From Mycolicibacterium neoaurum ATCC 25795 (GTDB lineage: Bacteria; Actinomycetota; Actinomycetes; Mycobacteriales; Mycobacteriaceae): 64,000 nucleotides of DNA. Below the pieces are notes generated by a model. That model made no database searches, was not told where the DNA came from, and saw only the letters and a list, made by a program, of their open reading frames with translations. Positions 8,258 to 16,412 of the stretch are shown piece after piece (positions within the stretch are counted from its first letter, which is position 1; every line of letters begins with the position of its first letter). The DNA lies in contig NZ_JMDW01000008.1 in assembly GCF_000691525.1 (NCBI RefSeq), positions 865,028 through 929,027 on the forward strand, given 5' to 3'. A program made the translations under genes and the position numbers.

Positions 8258-9349
8258 TCATGCACCTTTCGAGAGCAGGTAGCGTTCGCGGTGCGATGCG
8301 GAGTCGCCGAACAGTTGCAGGCCACTGCGAGCCCGGCGGACGTAGAGGTGACACGCGTGCTCCCAGGTGAAACCGATGCCGCCGTGCATCTGGACGGCCT
8401 GCATCGCGGTGGTCACATATCCTTCCGCGCAGGCGAACCCGGCCAGTGCGACCGCTCCGGCGCGGGCCTGTTCGTCCTCGAACTGCGCCGCGGCGTTCTG
8501 AGCCGCCGAGGTGACGGACTCGACCTCCAGCAGCAGATCGGCGGCCATGTGTTTGAGCGCCTGGAAGCTGCCGATCGCCCGGCCGAACTGGAAGCGGGTC
8601 TTGAGGTATTCGATGGTGATGTCGAAAATGCGCCGCGTACCGCCGGCCTGCTCACCGGCCAGGGCGACGACGGTGAGGTCGAGAGCCTGTTGCACGGCAT
8701 CCCAGCCGGCGGTGCCCAGGCGGCGGGCCGGGGTGTCGGCGAAGGTATAGGTCGACAGCGGTACGGTCCGGTCGAAAACCGTTGCGGGCGTGCGCTGGAA
8801 GCCGGGCGCATCGGCTTCGACGTGGAAGATCTCGGTACCGTCGGCGCCCTGCGCGACCACCAGGATCACATCGGCGAGCTGTCCGTGGGTGACGAAGTGC
8901 GCGGAGCCGGTCAGGGTGCCGTCGGCGCCTGCGGTGACGTCGACACCGGCCGAGGTCCACGTGCCGCGGGCGCCGGTCACCGCGACGGTGCCGATGGAGC
9001 TGCCATCGGCCAAGCCGGGCAGCAACCGCTGCTTGTCCTCCGCGGTGCCTGCCGCCTGGATCAGCGCGACGGTGAGCACCGCGCTGGAGATGAACGGGGC
9101 GGGCAGCAGCGCGGCGCCGGTCTCCTCGGCGACGGCCTCCAGTTCCGGCGGTCCGAAACCGAGGCCGCCGTGCTCCTCGCCGACCAGCATGCCGAGCACG
9201 CCCTGCTCGGCCAGACGGCCCCACAGCTCCCGGTCGAAGCCATCCTCGGACTCCATGGCCGCGCGCACGTCCTGCTCGGAACACTTCTCCTGCAGCAGGT
9301 CGCGGACCGCGGATCGCAACTCCGCCCGTTCGGCCACGCTGATCGTCAT
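8258..9349 (-). CDS. Acyl-CoA dehydrogenase, small-type subunit (FadE)
   Basis: A 363-residue acyl-CoA dehydrogenase fold protein. The C-terminal motif MHGGIGFTWEHACHLYVRRA is typical of the smaller partner in heteromeric mycobacterial FadE pairs. The central FAD-binding region is shortened compared with the neighbour. It opens the minus-strand run FadE-FadE-CoA-transferase-LysR-YchJ. An AAGGGG SD precedes the ATG at 9349. Confidence 0.9.
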   Translation of the reverse strand: MTISVAERAELRSAVRDLLQEKCSEQDVRAAMESEDGFDRELWGRLAEQGVLGMLVGEEHGGLGFGPPELEAVAEETGAALLPAPFISSAVLTVALIQAAGTAEDKQRLLPGLADGSSIGTVAVTGARGTWTSAGVDVTAGADGTLTGSAHFVTHGQLADVILVVAQGADGTEIFHVEADAPGFQRTPATVFDRTVPLSTYTFADTPARRLGTAGWDAVQQALDLTVVALAGEQAGGTRRIFDITIEYLKTRFQFGRAIGSFQALKHMAADLLLEVESVTSAAQNAAAQFEDEQARAGAVALAGFACAEGYVTTAMQAVQMHGGIGFTWEHACHLYVRRARSGLQLFGDSASHRERYLLSKGA

Positions 9350-9412
9350 GCTCTACCGCCCCTTCCTGGGTGTCGGCATCCCATGCTGTGTGGTGCGCGT
9401 CGCCGTGTAAAT

Positions 9413-9455
9413 CACGCATGCCGACACCGATACGTTTCCGATGACGACATGCGTG
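9413..9455. repeat. Inverted repeat in the fadE/aroQ divergent intergenic region
   Basis: CACGCATG at 9413-9420 and CATGCGTG at 9448-9455 form a perfect 8-bp inverted repeat with a 27-base spacer, between divergent genes. It could be an operator for a regulator of either side; nothing else in the sequence proves this. Confidence 0.35.
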
Positions 9456-9474
9456 GTGCAGGTACCGTACTGAC

Positions 9475-9915
9475 GTGACCGCACGCCAACTGCTCCTCGT
9501 GAACGGGCCCAACCTGAATCTGTTGGGCACCCGGCAGCCGGAGATCTACGGGTCCACCACGCTCACGCAGATCGAACAGCAGGTCAGCGAGGCCGCCGCC
9601 GAGCACGGGCTACGGGTTCGCGCGGTACAGAGCAATCACGAGGGTGTGCTGATCGACGCCATTCATGCCGCGCGCGCGGATTGCGCCGGGATCATCATCA
9701 ATCCAGGGGCCTACAGCCATACCTCGGTGGCCATCGCCGACGCCCTGACCGGTGTCGACCTGCCGGTGGTCGAGGTGCATCTGAGCAATATCCACCGCCG
9801 TGAGGCCTTTCGGCACCATTCCTATGTCTCGGCGGTGGCCGAGGTGGTCATCGCCGGTGCCGGACCGCGCGGCTACGTGTTCGCGGTGGCACATCTGGCG
9901 GGCCGGCTGTCGTGA
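9475..9915 (+). CDS. aroQ: Type II 3-dehydroquinate dehydratase
   Basis: A 146-residue type II dehydroquinase; it converts 3-dehydroquinate to 3-dehydroshikimate in the shikimate pathway (or acts in quinate breakdown). The active-site features are all present: NGPNLNLLG with the flexible lid R20 and catalytic Tyr near 25, NPGAYSHTS, and [17 protein letters not shown]. The GTG start fits the family length. In M. tuberculosis aroD lies with aroB and aroK; here no other aro gene is near, so this may be a second copy. Its 3' end overlaps the next gene by four bases (GTGA). Confidence 0.93.
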   Translation: MTARQLLLVNGPNLNLLGTRQPEIYGSTTLTQIEQQVSEAAAEHGLRVRAVQSNHEGVLIDAIHAARADCAGIIINPGAYSHTSVAIADALTGVDLPVVEVHLSNIHRREAFRHHSYVSAVAEVVIAGAGPRGYVFAVAHLAGRLS

Positions 9916-10289
9916 CGCAGCCACCGATCGTCCGCTACGTCGGTTATCTGGTGGCGGCGCAAGGCGTCGCGGCGCTCGTCATGGCGGCGGTGCTACTGGT
10001 GCGTGCCTTCGCCGGGGCCGACCAGCACATCGTCAACGGTTACGGCACCGCGGTGTGGTTCATCCTGATCGGCGCCGGTGTGCTGACCGGAGGGTGGGCG
10101 TTGGTGACCGGTCGACGCTGGGGTCGCGGAATCGCGGTGCCGACGAATCTGCTGCTGCTTCCCATCGCCTGGTATGTGATCACCAGCCACCATGTGGTGT
10201 ACGGAATCCTGGTCGGTCTGCTGGCGCTCTCGGCGCTGGCGATGTTGTTCAGCCCGTCCTCGGTGCAATGGATGGCCGGTCGGGACTAG
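9912..10289 (+). CDS. Small integral membrane protein (Rv3217c-like)
   Basis: A 125-residue protein with about four predicted hydrophobic segments (residues 8-28, 45-65, 72-90, 95-115) and no other motif. The GTG start overlaps the aroQ stop (GTGA). By order it corresponds to Rv3217c, a conserved integral membrane protein next to a GNAT gene. Function unknown. Confidence 0.75.
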   Translation: MTQPPIVRYVGYLVAAQGVAALVMAAVLLVRAFAGADQHIVNGYGTAVWFILIGAGVLTGGWALVTGRRWGRGIAVPTNLLLLPIAWYVITSHHVVYGILVGLLALSALAMLFSPSSVQWMAGRD

Positions 10290-10780
10290 TCCGGCCGATC
10301 GGATTCGCTCGCCAGTTCCGCCAGCTGCGGCCCGGAGACGCGATAGGTGGTCCACTCGGTCTGCGGGGTTCCGCCGACGGCGTCGTACAGTGCGATGGCG
10401 TCGACGTTCCAGTTCAGCACCGCCCAGCTCAGCCGGGTGTAGCCGTGGGTACGGCATTCGGCGGCCAGCGTGGCGAGCAGCTTGCGGGCAAGGCCGCGCC
10501 GGCGAAATGCCGGGCGCACGAACAGGTCTTCCAGATAGATCCCGGACACCCCGTCCCACGTCGAGAAGTTCAGGAACCAGACCGCTGTCGCGGCGGCCTG
10601 TCCGTCGATGTCCACGATATGGGCGTGTGCCGTCGCCTGGTCGCCGAAAAGTGCTGTGTGCAGCTGGGTTTCGGTGACCACGCACTCGTCGGCGGCGTTC
10701 TCGAAGTCGGCCAGCTCGCGGATCATCGCCACGATCTCGGCCTCGTCGCCGGGTCGCGCCCGCCGGATCACTTCGCTCAC
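10286..10780 (-). CDS. GNAT-family N-acetyltransferase (Rv3216-like)
   Basis: A 164-residue GNAT acetyltransferase. The acetyl-CoA loop is seen in IYLEDLFVRPAFRRRGLARKLLATL (R-R-x-G-L/x-A pattern); the N-terminal RRARPGDEAEIVAMIRELA and the ALNWNVDAIALYDAVGG strand resemble diamine (spermidine/spermine-type) acetyltransferases. The GTG start overlaps the entC stop by four bases, so it is the last gene of a coupled trio (phosphatase-entC-GNAT). The acceptor substrate is unknown. Confidence 0.88.
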   Translation of the reverse strand: MSEVIRRARPGDEAEIVAMIRELADFENAADECVVTETQLHTALFGDQATAHAHIVDIDGQAAATAVWFLNFSTWDGVSGIYLEDLFVRPAFRRRGLARKLLATLAAECRTHGYTRLSWAVLNWNVDAIALYDAVGGTPQTEWTTYRVSGPQLAELASESDRPD

Positions 10781-11859
10781 GGTGTAACCCCCAGTCCTGT
10801 CAGGATCGTCCGGAACTTCGTCGTGGTCTCGTCGACCTCGTCATCGGGATCGGACTCCGCGACGATGCCGCCACCGGCATGCGCCAGTGCGCTCATCCCG
10901 TCCTCGGCCAGCACCGCGCACCGGATGGACACCACCCAGCGGCCGTCGCCGGCGGCATCGCACCAGCCGACGGCGCCGGCGTAGAACCCGCGGTCACCCT
11001 CCAGCTCGTTGATCAGCGCCGCGGCCAGCTCCGTCGGCACGCCACCCACCGCGGGCGTCGGGTGCAGCGCCAGCGCCAGATCCAAGGCGCTGGTCGCCGC
11101 CGAGCGCAGCCTGCCACGGATCGGGGTGCTCAGGTGCCACAGCGCATCGGTGCCGTGCAGTTGTGGCTCGTCGGCGATCATCAGATCGGCGCACAGCGGC
11201 TCCAACGCCGCGCGCATCACGTCGACCACCAGCGCATGTTCGTGGCGGTTCTTGGTCGAGGCCGCCAGTGCTGCGGCATTGCGTGTGTCGATCTCGGGGT
11301 CGGCCGAGCGCGGCGCCGATCCGGCGAACGGCTGGCAGATCACGGTGTCCCCGGAACGGGCGACCAACAGTTCCGGGCTGGCCCCCACCAGCACGCCGGG
11401 GGTTGCCGCCGGCGCCAGGTCCGCCAGATACACGGTGGCTGTCGGATCTGCTACGGCCAGCCGCAGCAGCACCGATGGCGCGTCCCACGGGGTCTCGGCA
11501 GCCAACCGCAGCGCACGGGCCAGCACCACCTTCTGCAACGGCGACCCCGGCGCCCGTAACCGGCGCACCGCCTCGGCGACCCGGGCGCGATGCTCGGAGC
11601 TCGCGGGCAGGGTGTCACGCGTACGTATCCGCGGCGGGTCGACGGGCGTCCAGTCCGGCAGTGCGGTCACCCGGCTGACCGTCACCGGCGCGTGCAGCGC
11701 CGCGGGCCGGGTGAGATCGAAGGGCAAGGCCCCCACCACCATCGGCGCGGTCCCGGCGCGCAGGGCCTCCCGAGCGGCCGCCACCTCGGCGAATGCGGTG
11801 CCGATGCCCTCGGCCAGCACCGTGCCCGCCGGACCGGACAGCACGAAGGACGGCGTCAC
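10777..11859 (-). CDS. entC: Isochorismate synthase
   Basis: A 360-residue chorismate-using enzyme; it converts chorismate to isochorismate for menaquinone and/or salicylate-derived siderophores. Family motifs: LHKVVLARA-type (SPLQKVVLARALRL), CQPFAGSAPR, KNRHEHALVVDVMR, LHPTPAVGGVP and GFYAGAVGWCDAAGDG. The frame is open back to 12219, but that part lies over the next gene and is not EntC-like; GTG 11859 gives the usual length (Rv3215 has 372 residues). Start and stop overlap both neighbours by four bases. Confidence 0.92.
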   Translation of the reverse strand: MTPSFVLSGPAGTVLAEGIGTAFAEVAAAREALRAGTAPMVVGALPFDLTRPAALHAPVTVSRVTALPDWTPVDPPRIRTRDTLPASSEHRARVAEAVRRLRAPGSPLQKVVLARALRLAAETPWDAPSVLLRLAVADPTATVYLADLAPAATPGVLVGASPELLVARSGDTVICQPFAGSAPRSADPEIDTRNAAALAASTKNRHEHALVVDVMRAALEPLCADLMIADEPQLHGTDALWHLSTPIRGRLRSAATSALDLALALHPTPAVGGVPTELAAALINELEGDRGFYAGAVGWCDAAGDGRWVVSIRCAVLAEDGMSALAHAGGGIVAESDPDDEVDETTTKFRTILTGLGVTP

Positions 11860-12473
11860 GGCGGCGGCGGCAGGCACGGGTTGGGGTGCCCGGTCAGCCC
11901 GAGCGCGCTGATCTGGCGGATGCCCTTCTCGAAACCGCACACCGCGATGGAGGCGGCTGCCATCGAGAAGCGCACCCCCTCCGACACCGGTAGCTCGACC
12001 CATCGGCTCAGCAGGGATCGGGAGAAGTGTCCGTGCCCGACGAACACCACATCGCGGGATTCCATATGTTCCAACGCCACCGCGATGGCGCGGTCGGCAC
12101 GCTCGCTGACCTGTGCGGCCGACTCGCCGCCGGGGCAATCGTGGGTCCACACGGTCCAGCCCGGCACGGTCTCGCGGATCTGTGGTGTCGTCAGCCCCTC
12201 GTAATCGCCGTAGTCCCATTCGGCGAGGTCTGGGGATATGTCGGTGACGGTCAGCCCGGCCAGTTCTGCGGTCTCCAGCGCGCGCCGCCGCGGACTGGAG
12301 ATGACCACCGGGTCGGACAACTGCAGTTCGGTGAGCGCCGCCGCGGCCAGCCGCGCCTGGTCACGGCCGATGTCGAGTAGTTCCAGATCGGTGCGGCCGG
12401 TGTGTCGACCGCTGCGCGACCACTCGGTTTCGCCGTGCCTCAGCAGTAACAACCGATGCTGGTGGACGCTCAC
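11856..12473 (-). CDS. Histidine phosphatase superfamily protein (Rv3214/Gpm2-like)
   Basis: A 205-residue phosphoglycerate-mutase-fold acid phosphatase. The catalytic RHGETEW is near residue 12, followed by SSPRRRALETAEL, the catalytic acid region LAEWDYGDYEGLT, and the second His in FVGHGHFSR. The M. tuberculosis counterpart Rv3214 was annotated EntD/Gpm2 and is an acid phosphatase. The long frame to 12698 is rejected; GTG 12473 matches the family start (HRLLLLRHGE). It is coupled to entC by GTGA. Confidence 0.9.
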   Translation of the reverse strand: MSVHQHRLLLLRHGETEWSRSGRHTGRTDLELLDIGRDQARLAAAALTELQLSDPVVISSPRRRALETAELAGLTVTDISPDLAEWDYGDYEGLTTPQIRETVPGWTVWTHDCPGGESAAQVSERADRAIAVALEHMESRDVVFVGHGHFSRSLLSRWVELPVSEGVRFSMAAASIAVCGFEKGIRQISALGLTGHPNPCLPPPP

Positions 12474-12532
12474 CGTCGCGATTCTGCCGCACGCAACCGC
12501 CATCTGTTGCATTCGCGTGCTTGGATGGAGGT

Positions 12533-13327
12533 GTGACGCGGGTATTGGCGGTCGCCAATCAAAAGGGTGGGGTCGCCAAGACCACGACGGTGGCGTCGTT
12601 GGGTGCGGCGTTGACGGAAAAGGGTCGGCGAGTGCTGCTCGTCGATCTGGACCCGCAGGGCTCGCTGACGTTCTCCCTCGGCCACGACCCGGATGCACTC
12701 CCGGTATCGGTGCACGAGGTGCTGCTCGGTGAGGTCGAACCCAGCGCCGCGCTGGTGCAGACGCCCGAGGGGATGACGCTGTTGCCCGCGAATATCGACC
12801 TCGCGGGGGCGGAGGCGATGCTGTTGATGCGTGCCGGCCGCGAGTACGCGCTCAAGCGGGCGCTGGACAAGGTGGCCGACGATTTCGACGTCGTGGTCAT
12901 CGACTGCCCGCCGTCGCTGGGGGTGTTGACCCTCAACGGCTTGACCGCCGCCGACGAGGCGATCGTGCCGTTGCAGTGCGAGACCTTGGCCCACCGTGGC
13001 GTCGGGCAATTCCTGCGCACGGTCAACGATGTCCAGCAGATCACCAATCCGAATCTGTCGTTGCTCGGCGCGCTGCCGACGTTGTATGACTCACGCACCA
13101 CCCACAGCCGCGATGTGCTCTTCGATGTCGCCGATCGTTACGAGCTGCCGGTTCTGGCGCCACCCATTCCGCGGACGGTGCGCTTCGCCGAGGCCAGCGC
13201 TTCCGGCTCGTCGGTATTGGCGGGACGAAAGAACAAGGGCGCCAACGCCTATCGTGAGCTGGCCGAGAACCTCATGAAGCACTGGAAGTCCGGCAAGGCG
13301 CTCGCCACCTTCACCCCGGAGATCTGA
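12533..13327 (+). CDS. ParA/Soj-family ATPase, orphan (Rv3213c-like)
   Basis: A 264-residue ParA-type MinD-fold ATPase with deviant Walker A KGGVAKTTT near residue 11, Walker A' LLVDLDPQG and Walker B VVIDCPPSLGVL. ParA proteins form ATP-dependent dimers on DNA or membranes to move cargo. No parB gene or parS-like repeat was seen beside it, as for Rv3213c, so the cargo is unknown. Start: GTG 12533 matches the family N-terminus (TRVLAVANQKGG); the GGAGG sits too close to it, so ATG 12521 remains possible. Confidence 0.9.
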   Translation: MTRVLAVANQKGGVAKTTTVASLGAALTEKGRRVLLVDLDPQGSLTFSLGHDPDALPVSVHEVLLGEVEPSAALVQTPEGMTLLPANIDLAGAEAMLLMRAGREYALKRALDKVADDFDVVVIDCPPSLGVLTLNGLTAADEAIVPLQCETLAHRGVGQFLRTVNDVQQITNPNLSLLGALPTLYDSRTTHSRDVLFDVADRYELPVLAPPIPRTVRFAEASASGSSVLAGRKNKGANAYRELAENLMKHWKSGKALATFTPEI

Positions 13328-13346
13328 CCCCGCACGACGCGGGAAT

Positions 13347-14597
13347 TCAGGAGCCCAGCGCCACCACGGTATCGCCGCGCTGCTCGATGATCGTCGAACC
13401 GGACGTCGCGGGCACCACCGCCGTGTCGGCAGGGTCGCGGGCGAGGTCGATATGGCGGATCCCGGTGCCGGTCTCGGGGTCGAACACGTCGTACCCGTCG
13501 GTGACCGGTACCAGCAGCTCGCCGGCCATCACCGTGCCCGGGCCGACCGGCGCGCCGCCGGCGGCGGGGGAGACGGTGAACTTGTAGCGCAGGCCGTCGG
13601 CGGCGAATACCAGCAGCGAATCACCGGTCCACCAGGTGATCAGATCACCGGTGCGCGAGGCGGTGGCGTAAGGCGAGGGTGCGGCGTCCAGTGGAATGCT
13701 GGCCGTCACCGTACCGGTGTCGTCGACGATGTTGACCACCGGCCGCGGGGTCGGCAGGTACACCGCGGTGGTGGTGTCGGAGACGGCGATCACCCGGGCG
13801 TCGGCGTCGACCGAAACGCCGGGTTGCTGTTCGTATTTGACGTCCGGGACGTCCTCCTCGTCGGACACCCGCAGCAGGGTCAGTCGCATCTCGGTCTGTT
13901 CCGGGCAGGACTCCATGATCGAGACCGCCGAGGAACTCGCTTGCGCCGAGACCAGCCGGCACAGTGGGGACACCGGAACATCTGGTTTGACCCGGGCATC
14001 CAGGGCGCCCCAGCTGAGCATGCGCACCATGTCCGAACGCCACAGTTCCAGCCTGCTGTCGCCGTAGGACAGCACCGCGGTGCCGTCGGTGGACAGCTTC
14101 ACCTCCGGGTCGGCGTAGGCGGTACGGGCAGGCCCGCGCTTGCCGGTGCCGGCGTCGATGGTGCTGACCTGCCCGCACCCGCGTGTGTCCGGGTACACCG
14201 CGACCGCGTACTGGTATACGGAGGTCACACCGCACAGCGGCAGATCGCGCTGGTAGCTCCAGAGTTGTTCTCCGGTGTCCGGTGCCCGGCCGATCACCGC
14301 ACCACCGTCACCGGTCACCAATGCGCCCGAAATGACAAGCGGTTGTGTGGTTTCCGGGCTCGCCGCGGTCCAGAGTTGGCGGAGCCGCTCCGGCACGGCG
14401 GTGGCCGGAGCCGGTGCGGTGACGGGGCTGGCGGCCGGTCGGCTGATCGTGGCACGCGCATCGCTGGTCCACCAGATCAGCGCCGCGATGATGGCGACCG
14501 CGCACGCGATGGCGACGGCCGCGATCACATCACCGCGGGTGCGGCGTTCCGGCTGCGGCGGGCAGGAGCGCAGCGACCCGGGAATTCTTGGTATCAC
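13347..14597 (-). CDS. Membrane-anchored beta-propeller protein (Rv3212-like)
   Basis: A 416-residue protein with one N-terminal transmembrane helix (residues 23-44) and an extracytoplasmic body with repeated strand patterns of a PQQ/WD-like beta-propeller (GRAPDTGEQLWSY, TIDAGTGKRG, DVFDPETGTGIRHID). The GTG start overlaps the rhlE stop (GTGA), so it is translated with the helicase. Function unknown; order matches Rv3212-Rv3211. Confidence 0.8.
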   Translation of the reverse strand: MIPRIPGSLRSCPPQPERRTRGDVIAAVAIACAVAIIAALIWWTSDARATISRPAASPVTAPAPATAVPERLRQLWTAASPETTQPLVISGALVTGDGGAVIGRAPDTGEQLWSYQRDLPLCGVTSVYQYAVAVYPDTRGCGQVSTIDAGTGKRGPARTAYADPEVKLSTDGTAVLSYGDSRLELWRSDMVRMLSWGALDARVKPDVPVSPLCRLVSAQASSSAVSIMESCPEQTEMRLTLLRVSDEEDVPDVKYEQQPGVSVDADARVIAVSDTTTAVYLPTPRPVVNIVDDTGTVTASIPLDAAPSPYATASRTGDLITWWTGDSLLVFAADGLRYKFTVSPAAGGAPVGPGTVMAGELLVPVTDGYDVFDPETGTGIRHIDLARDPADTAVVPATSGSTIIEQRGDTVVALGS

Positions 14598-16120
14598 TCA
14601 GCCGCGGCGGGAGCGCTGGCCTTGCGGGGCCTGCGACGACGGCGACGCTTTGCCGGGGCGCCCTCGCCACCCTCGGATTCGACCTGGTCCTGCGGACCGC
14701 TCTCCGAAGCCGTTGCCGCTTCGCCATTCTCGGGGTGTCCGGTGGCCGACTGGCCGCCGCGGGTGCGGCGACGGCTGCGGGTGCGGGCCGGGCGCTCGGC
14801 ACGTTCGGTGCGCTCGACTCGCTCACCCTCGGTACGGGTCTTCGGCTTGCGCGGCGCCGCGATCGATCCGGTCGCCTCGACCGGAATGTTCAGCTCGGTG
14901 TACAGATGCGGTGAGCTGGAATAGGTTTCGGCGGGCTCCGGGGTGTCCAGTCCCAGCGCCTTGTCGATCATCGTCCAGCGCGGCAGCTCGTCCCAGTCGA
15001 CGAGGGTGACCGCGATACCGGTCTTGCCCGCGCGCCCGGTGCGGCCGATGCGGTGCACGTAGGACTGTTCGTCCTCGGGGATCTGGTAGTTGATGACGTG
15101 GGTGATGTCGTCGATATCGATGCCGCGTGCCGCGACATCCGTCGCGACGAGCACGTCGACCTCGCCGGTGCGGAAAGCCTTGAGCGCCTTCTCCCGGGCG
15201 ATCTGGCCGAGGTCGCCGTGTACCGCGCCGACCTTGAAGCCGCGCTCGCCGAGTTCGTCGGCGACCTTCTGCGCGGTGCGCTTGGTGCGGGTGAAGATCA
15301 TGGTGGCCCCACGGCCCTCGGCCTGCAGGATCCGCGCCACCATCTCCACCTTGTCCAGGGCGTGCGCCCGGTAGACGAACTGTTCGGTGGTGTCGTGGGT
15401 CTGCGAGGACTGCGCCGATTCGGCCCGGATATGGGTCGGCTGGTTCATGAAGGTGCGCGCCAGCGTGATGATGGGGCCGGGCATGGTCGCCGAGAACAGC
15501 ATCGACTGCCGGTCATCGGGGGTGAGGCGCAGGATGCGCTCGATATCGGGCAGGAATCCCAGATCGAGCATCTCGTCGGCCTCGTCGAGCACCAGCACCG
15601 AGAGGCTGCCGAGCTGCAGGTGACCTTGCTGGGCCAGGTCGAGCAGCCGTCCCGGGGTGCCGACCACGACGTCGACGCCCTTCTGCAGGGCCTCGATCTG
15701 CGGTTCGTACGGGCGACCGCCGTAGATCGAGGTGACCACGAACTTGCGGTCGGAGTCCTCGGAGACGGCCCGCAGGTACTTCGAGGCGATCTCCAGATCG
15801 CTGTAGACCTGCAGACACAGCTCGCGGGTGGGAACCACGATGAGCGCCCGCGGGGTGCCGTTGAGCGGGCGTCCCTGGTCACTGCTGATGCGGTGCAGCA
15901 GGGGCACGCCGAAGGCCAGGGTCTTGCCCATGCCGGTGCGGGCTTGGCCGATCAGGTCGTCGCCGGCCAGCGCGAGCGGCAGGGTCAGCTCCTGGATCGC
16001 GAACGCGTGTTCTTTACCGGTCTCGGCCAGTGCGCGGACGATCTCATCGCGAACGCCCAGGTCGGCGAAGGAGGTCTTGGGGGCTTCGACCGGTGCGGTC
16101 GTATCTGTCTGTGCAGTCAT
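14594..16120 (-). CDS. rhlE: DEAD-box ATP-dependent RNA helicase RhlE
   Basis: A 508-residue DEAD-box helicase that unwinds RNA in ribosome assembly and mRNA decay. Motifs in order: Q-motif (TSFADLGVRDEIVRAL to FAIQELTLPLAL), I ARTGMGKT, Ia PTRELCLQV, Ib TPGRLLDL, II LDEADEML, III FSATMP, IV MIFTRTKRTA, V ATDVAARGIDI, VI YVHRIGRTGRAG. The C-terminal 100 residues are a disordered Arg-rich tail with runs of KRRRRRRPRK, an RNA-binding extension. A long leader (16121-16412) with a tight hairpin before the start suggests post-transcriptional control. Confidence 0.95.
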   Translation of the reverse strand: MTAQTDTTAPVEAPKTSFADLGVRDEIVRALAETGKEHAFAIQELTLPLALAGDDLIGQARTGMGKTLAFGVPLLHRISSDQGRPLNGTPRALIVVPTRELCLQVYSDLEIASKYLRAVSEDSDRKFVVTSIYGGRPYEPQIEALQKGVDVVVGTPGRLLDLAQQGHLQLGSLSVLVLDEADEMLDLGFLPDIERILRLTPDDRQSMLFSATMPGPIITLARTFMNQPTHIRAESAQSSQTHDTTEQFVYRAHALDKVEMVARILQAEGRGATMIFTRTKRTAQKVADELGERGFKVGAVHGDLGQIAREKALKAFRTGEVDVLVATDVAARGIDIDDITHVINYQIPEDEQSYVHRIGRTGRAGKTGIAVTLVDWDELPRWTMIDKALGLDTPEPAETYSSSPHLYTELNIPVEATGSIAAPRKPKTRTEGERVERTERAERPARTRSRRRTRGGQSATGHPENGEAATASESGPQDQVESEGGEGAPAKRRRRRRPRKASAPAAAE

Positions 16121-16130
16121 GGTGTGGTCC

Positions 16131-16146
16131 GGCGGCTTGGGCCGCC
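16131..16146 (-). promoter_or_regulatory. GC hairpin just upstream of the rhlE start
   Basis: GGCGGC at 16131-16136 and GCCGCC at 16141-16146 pair around a 4-base loop; in the mRNA the hairpin ends ten bases before the ATG at 16120, where the SD should be. It may hold back ribosome loading. The remaining intergenic stretch to 16412 contains no gene I can support. Confidence 0.5.
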
Positions 16147-16412
16147 GTCAGCCTTTCGCTTGTCTTTCCTCGTCGCGTCCACGCGCGCACGACGATGACG
16201 AGTAAAAGGCGGATATCCCCAGATGGCGGGCGATACCGCTCCGTCGGGCCCAGCAATTGGACAGCGGGCCGAACCACGTGCACGCACATTTCTTTCGGTG
16301 GTGATGCGCACCCGGGAGTGCCGGTGACATCGCTACCGAACACCCATGGTAGCCGGTCACGCCTCGATAGCGCGCATCGTGGCGGTTTCGCGGTGTCGCG
16401 CAGTGGGCATCT

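Noticed and set aside
7445..9478. 677-codon plus-strand frame over the two acyl-CoA dehydrogenases
   Set aside because: Shadow frame: composition is Arg/Gly/Ala-rich without motifs, while the minus strand has intact FadE motifs.
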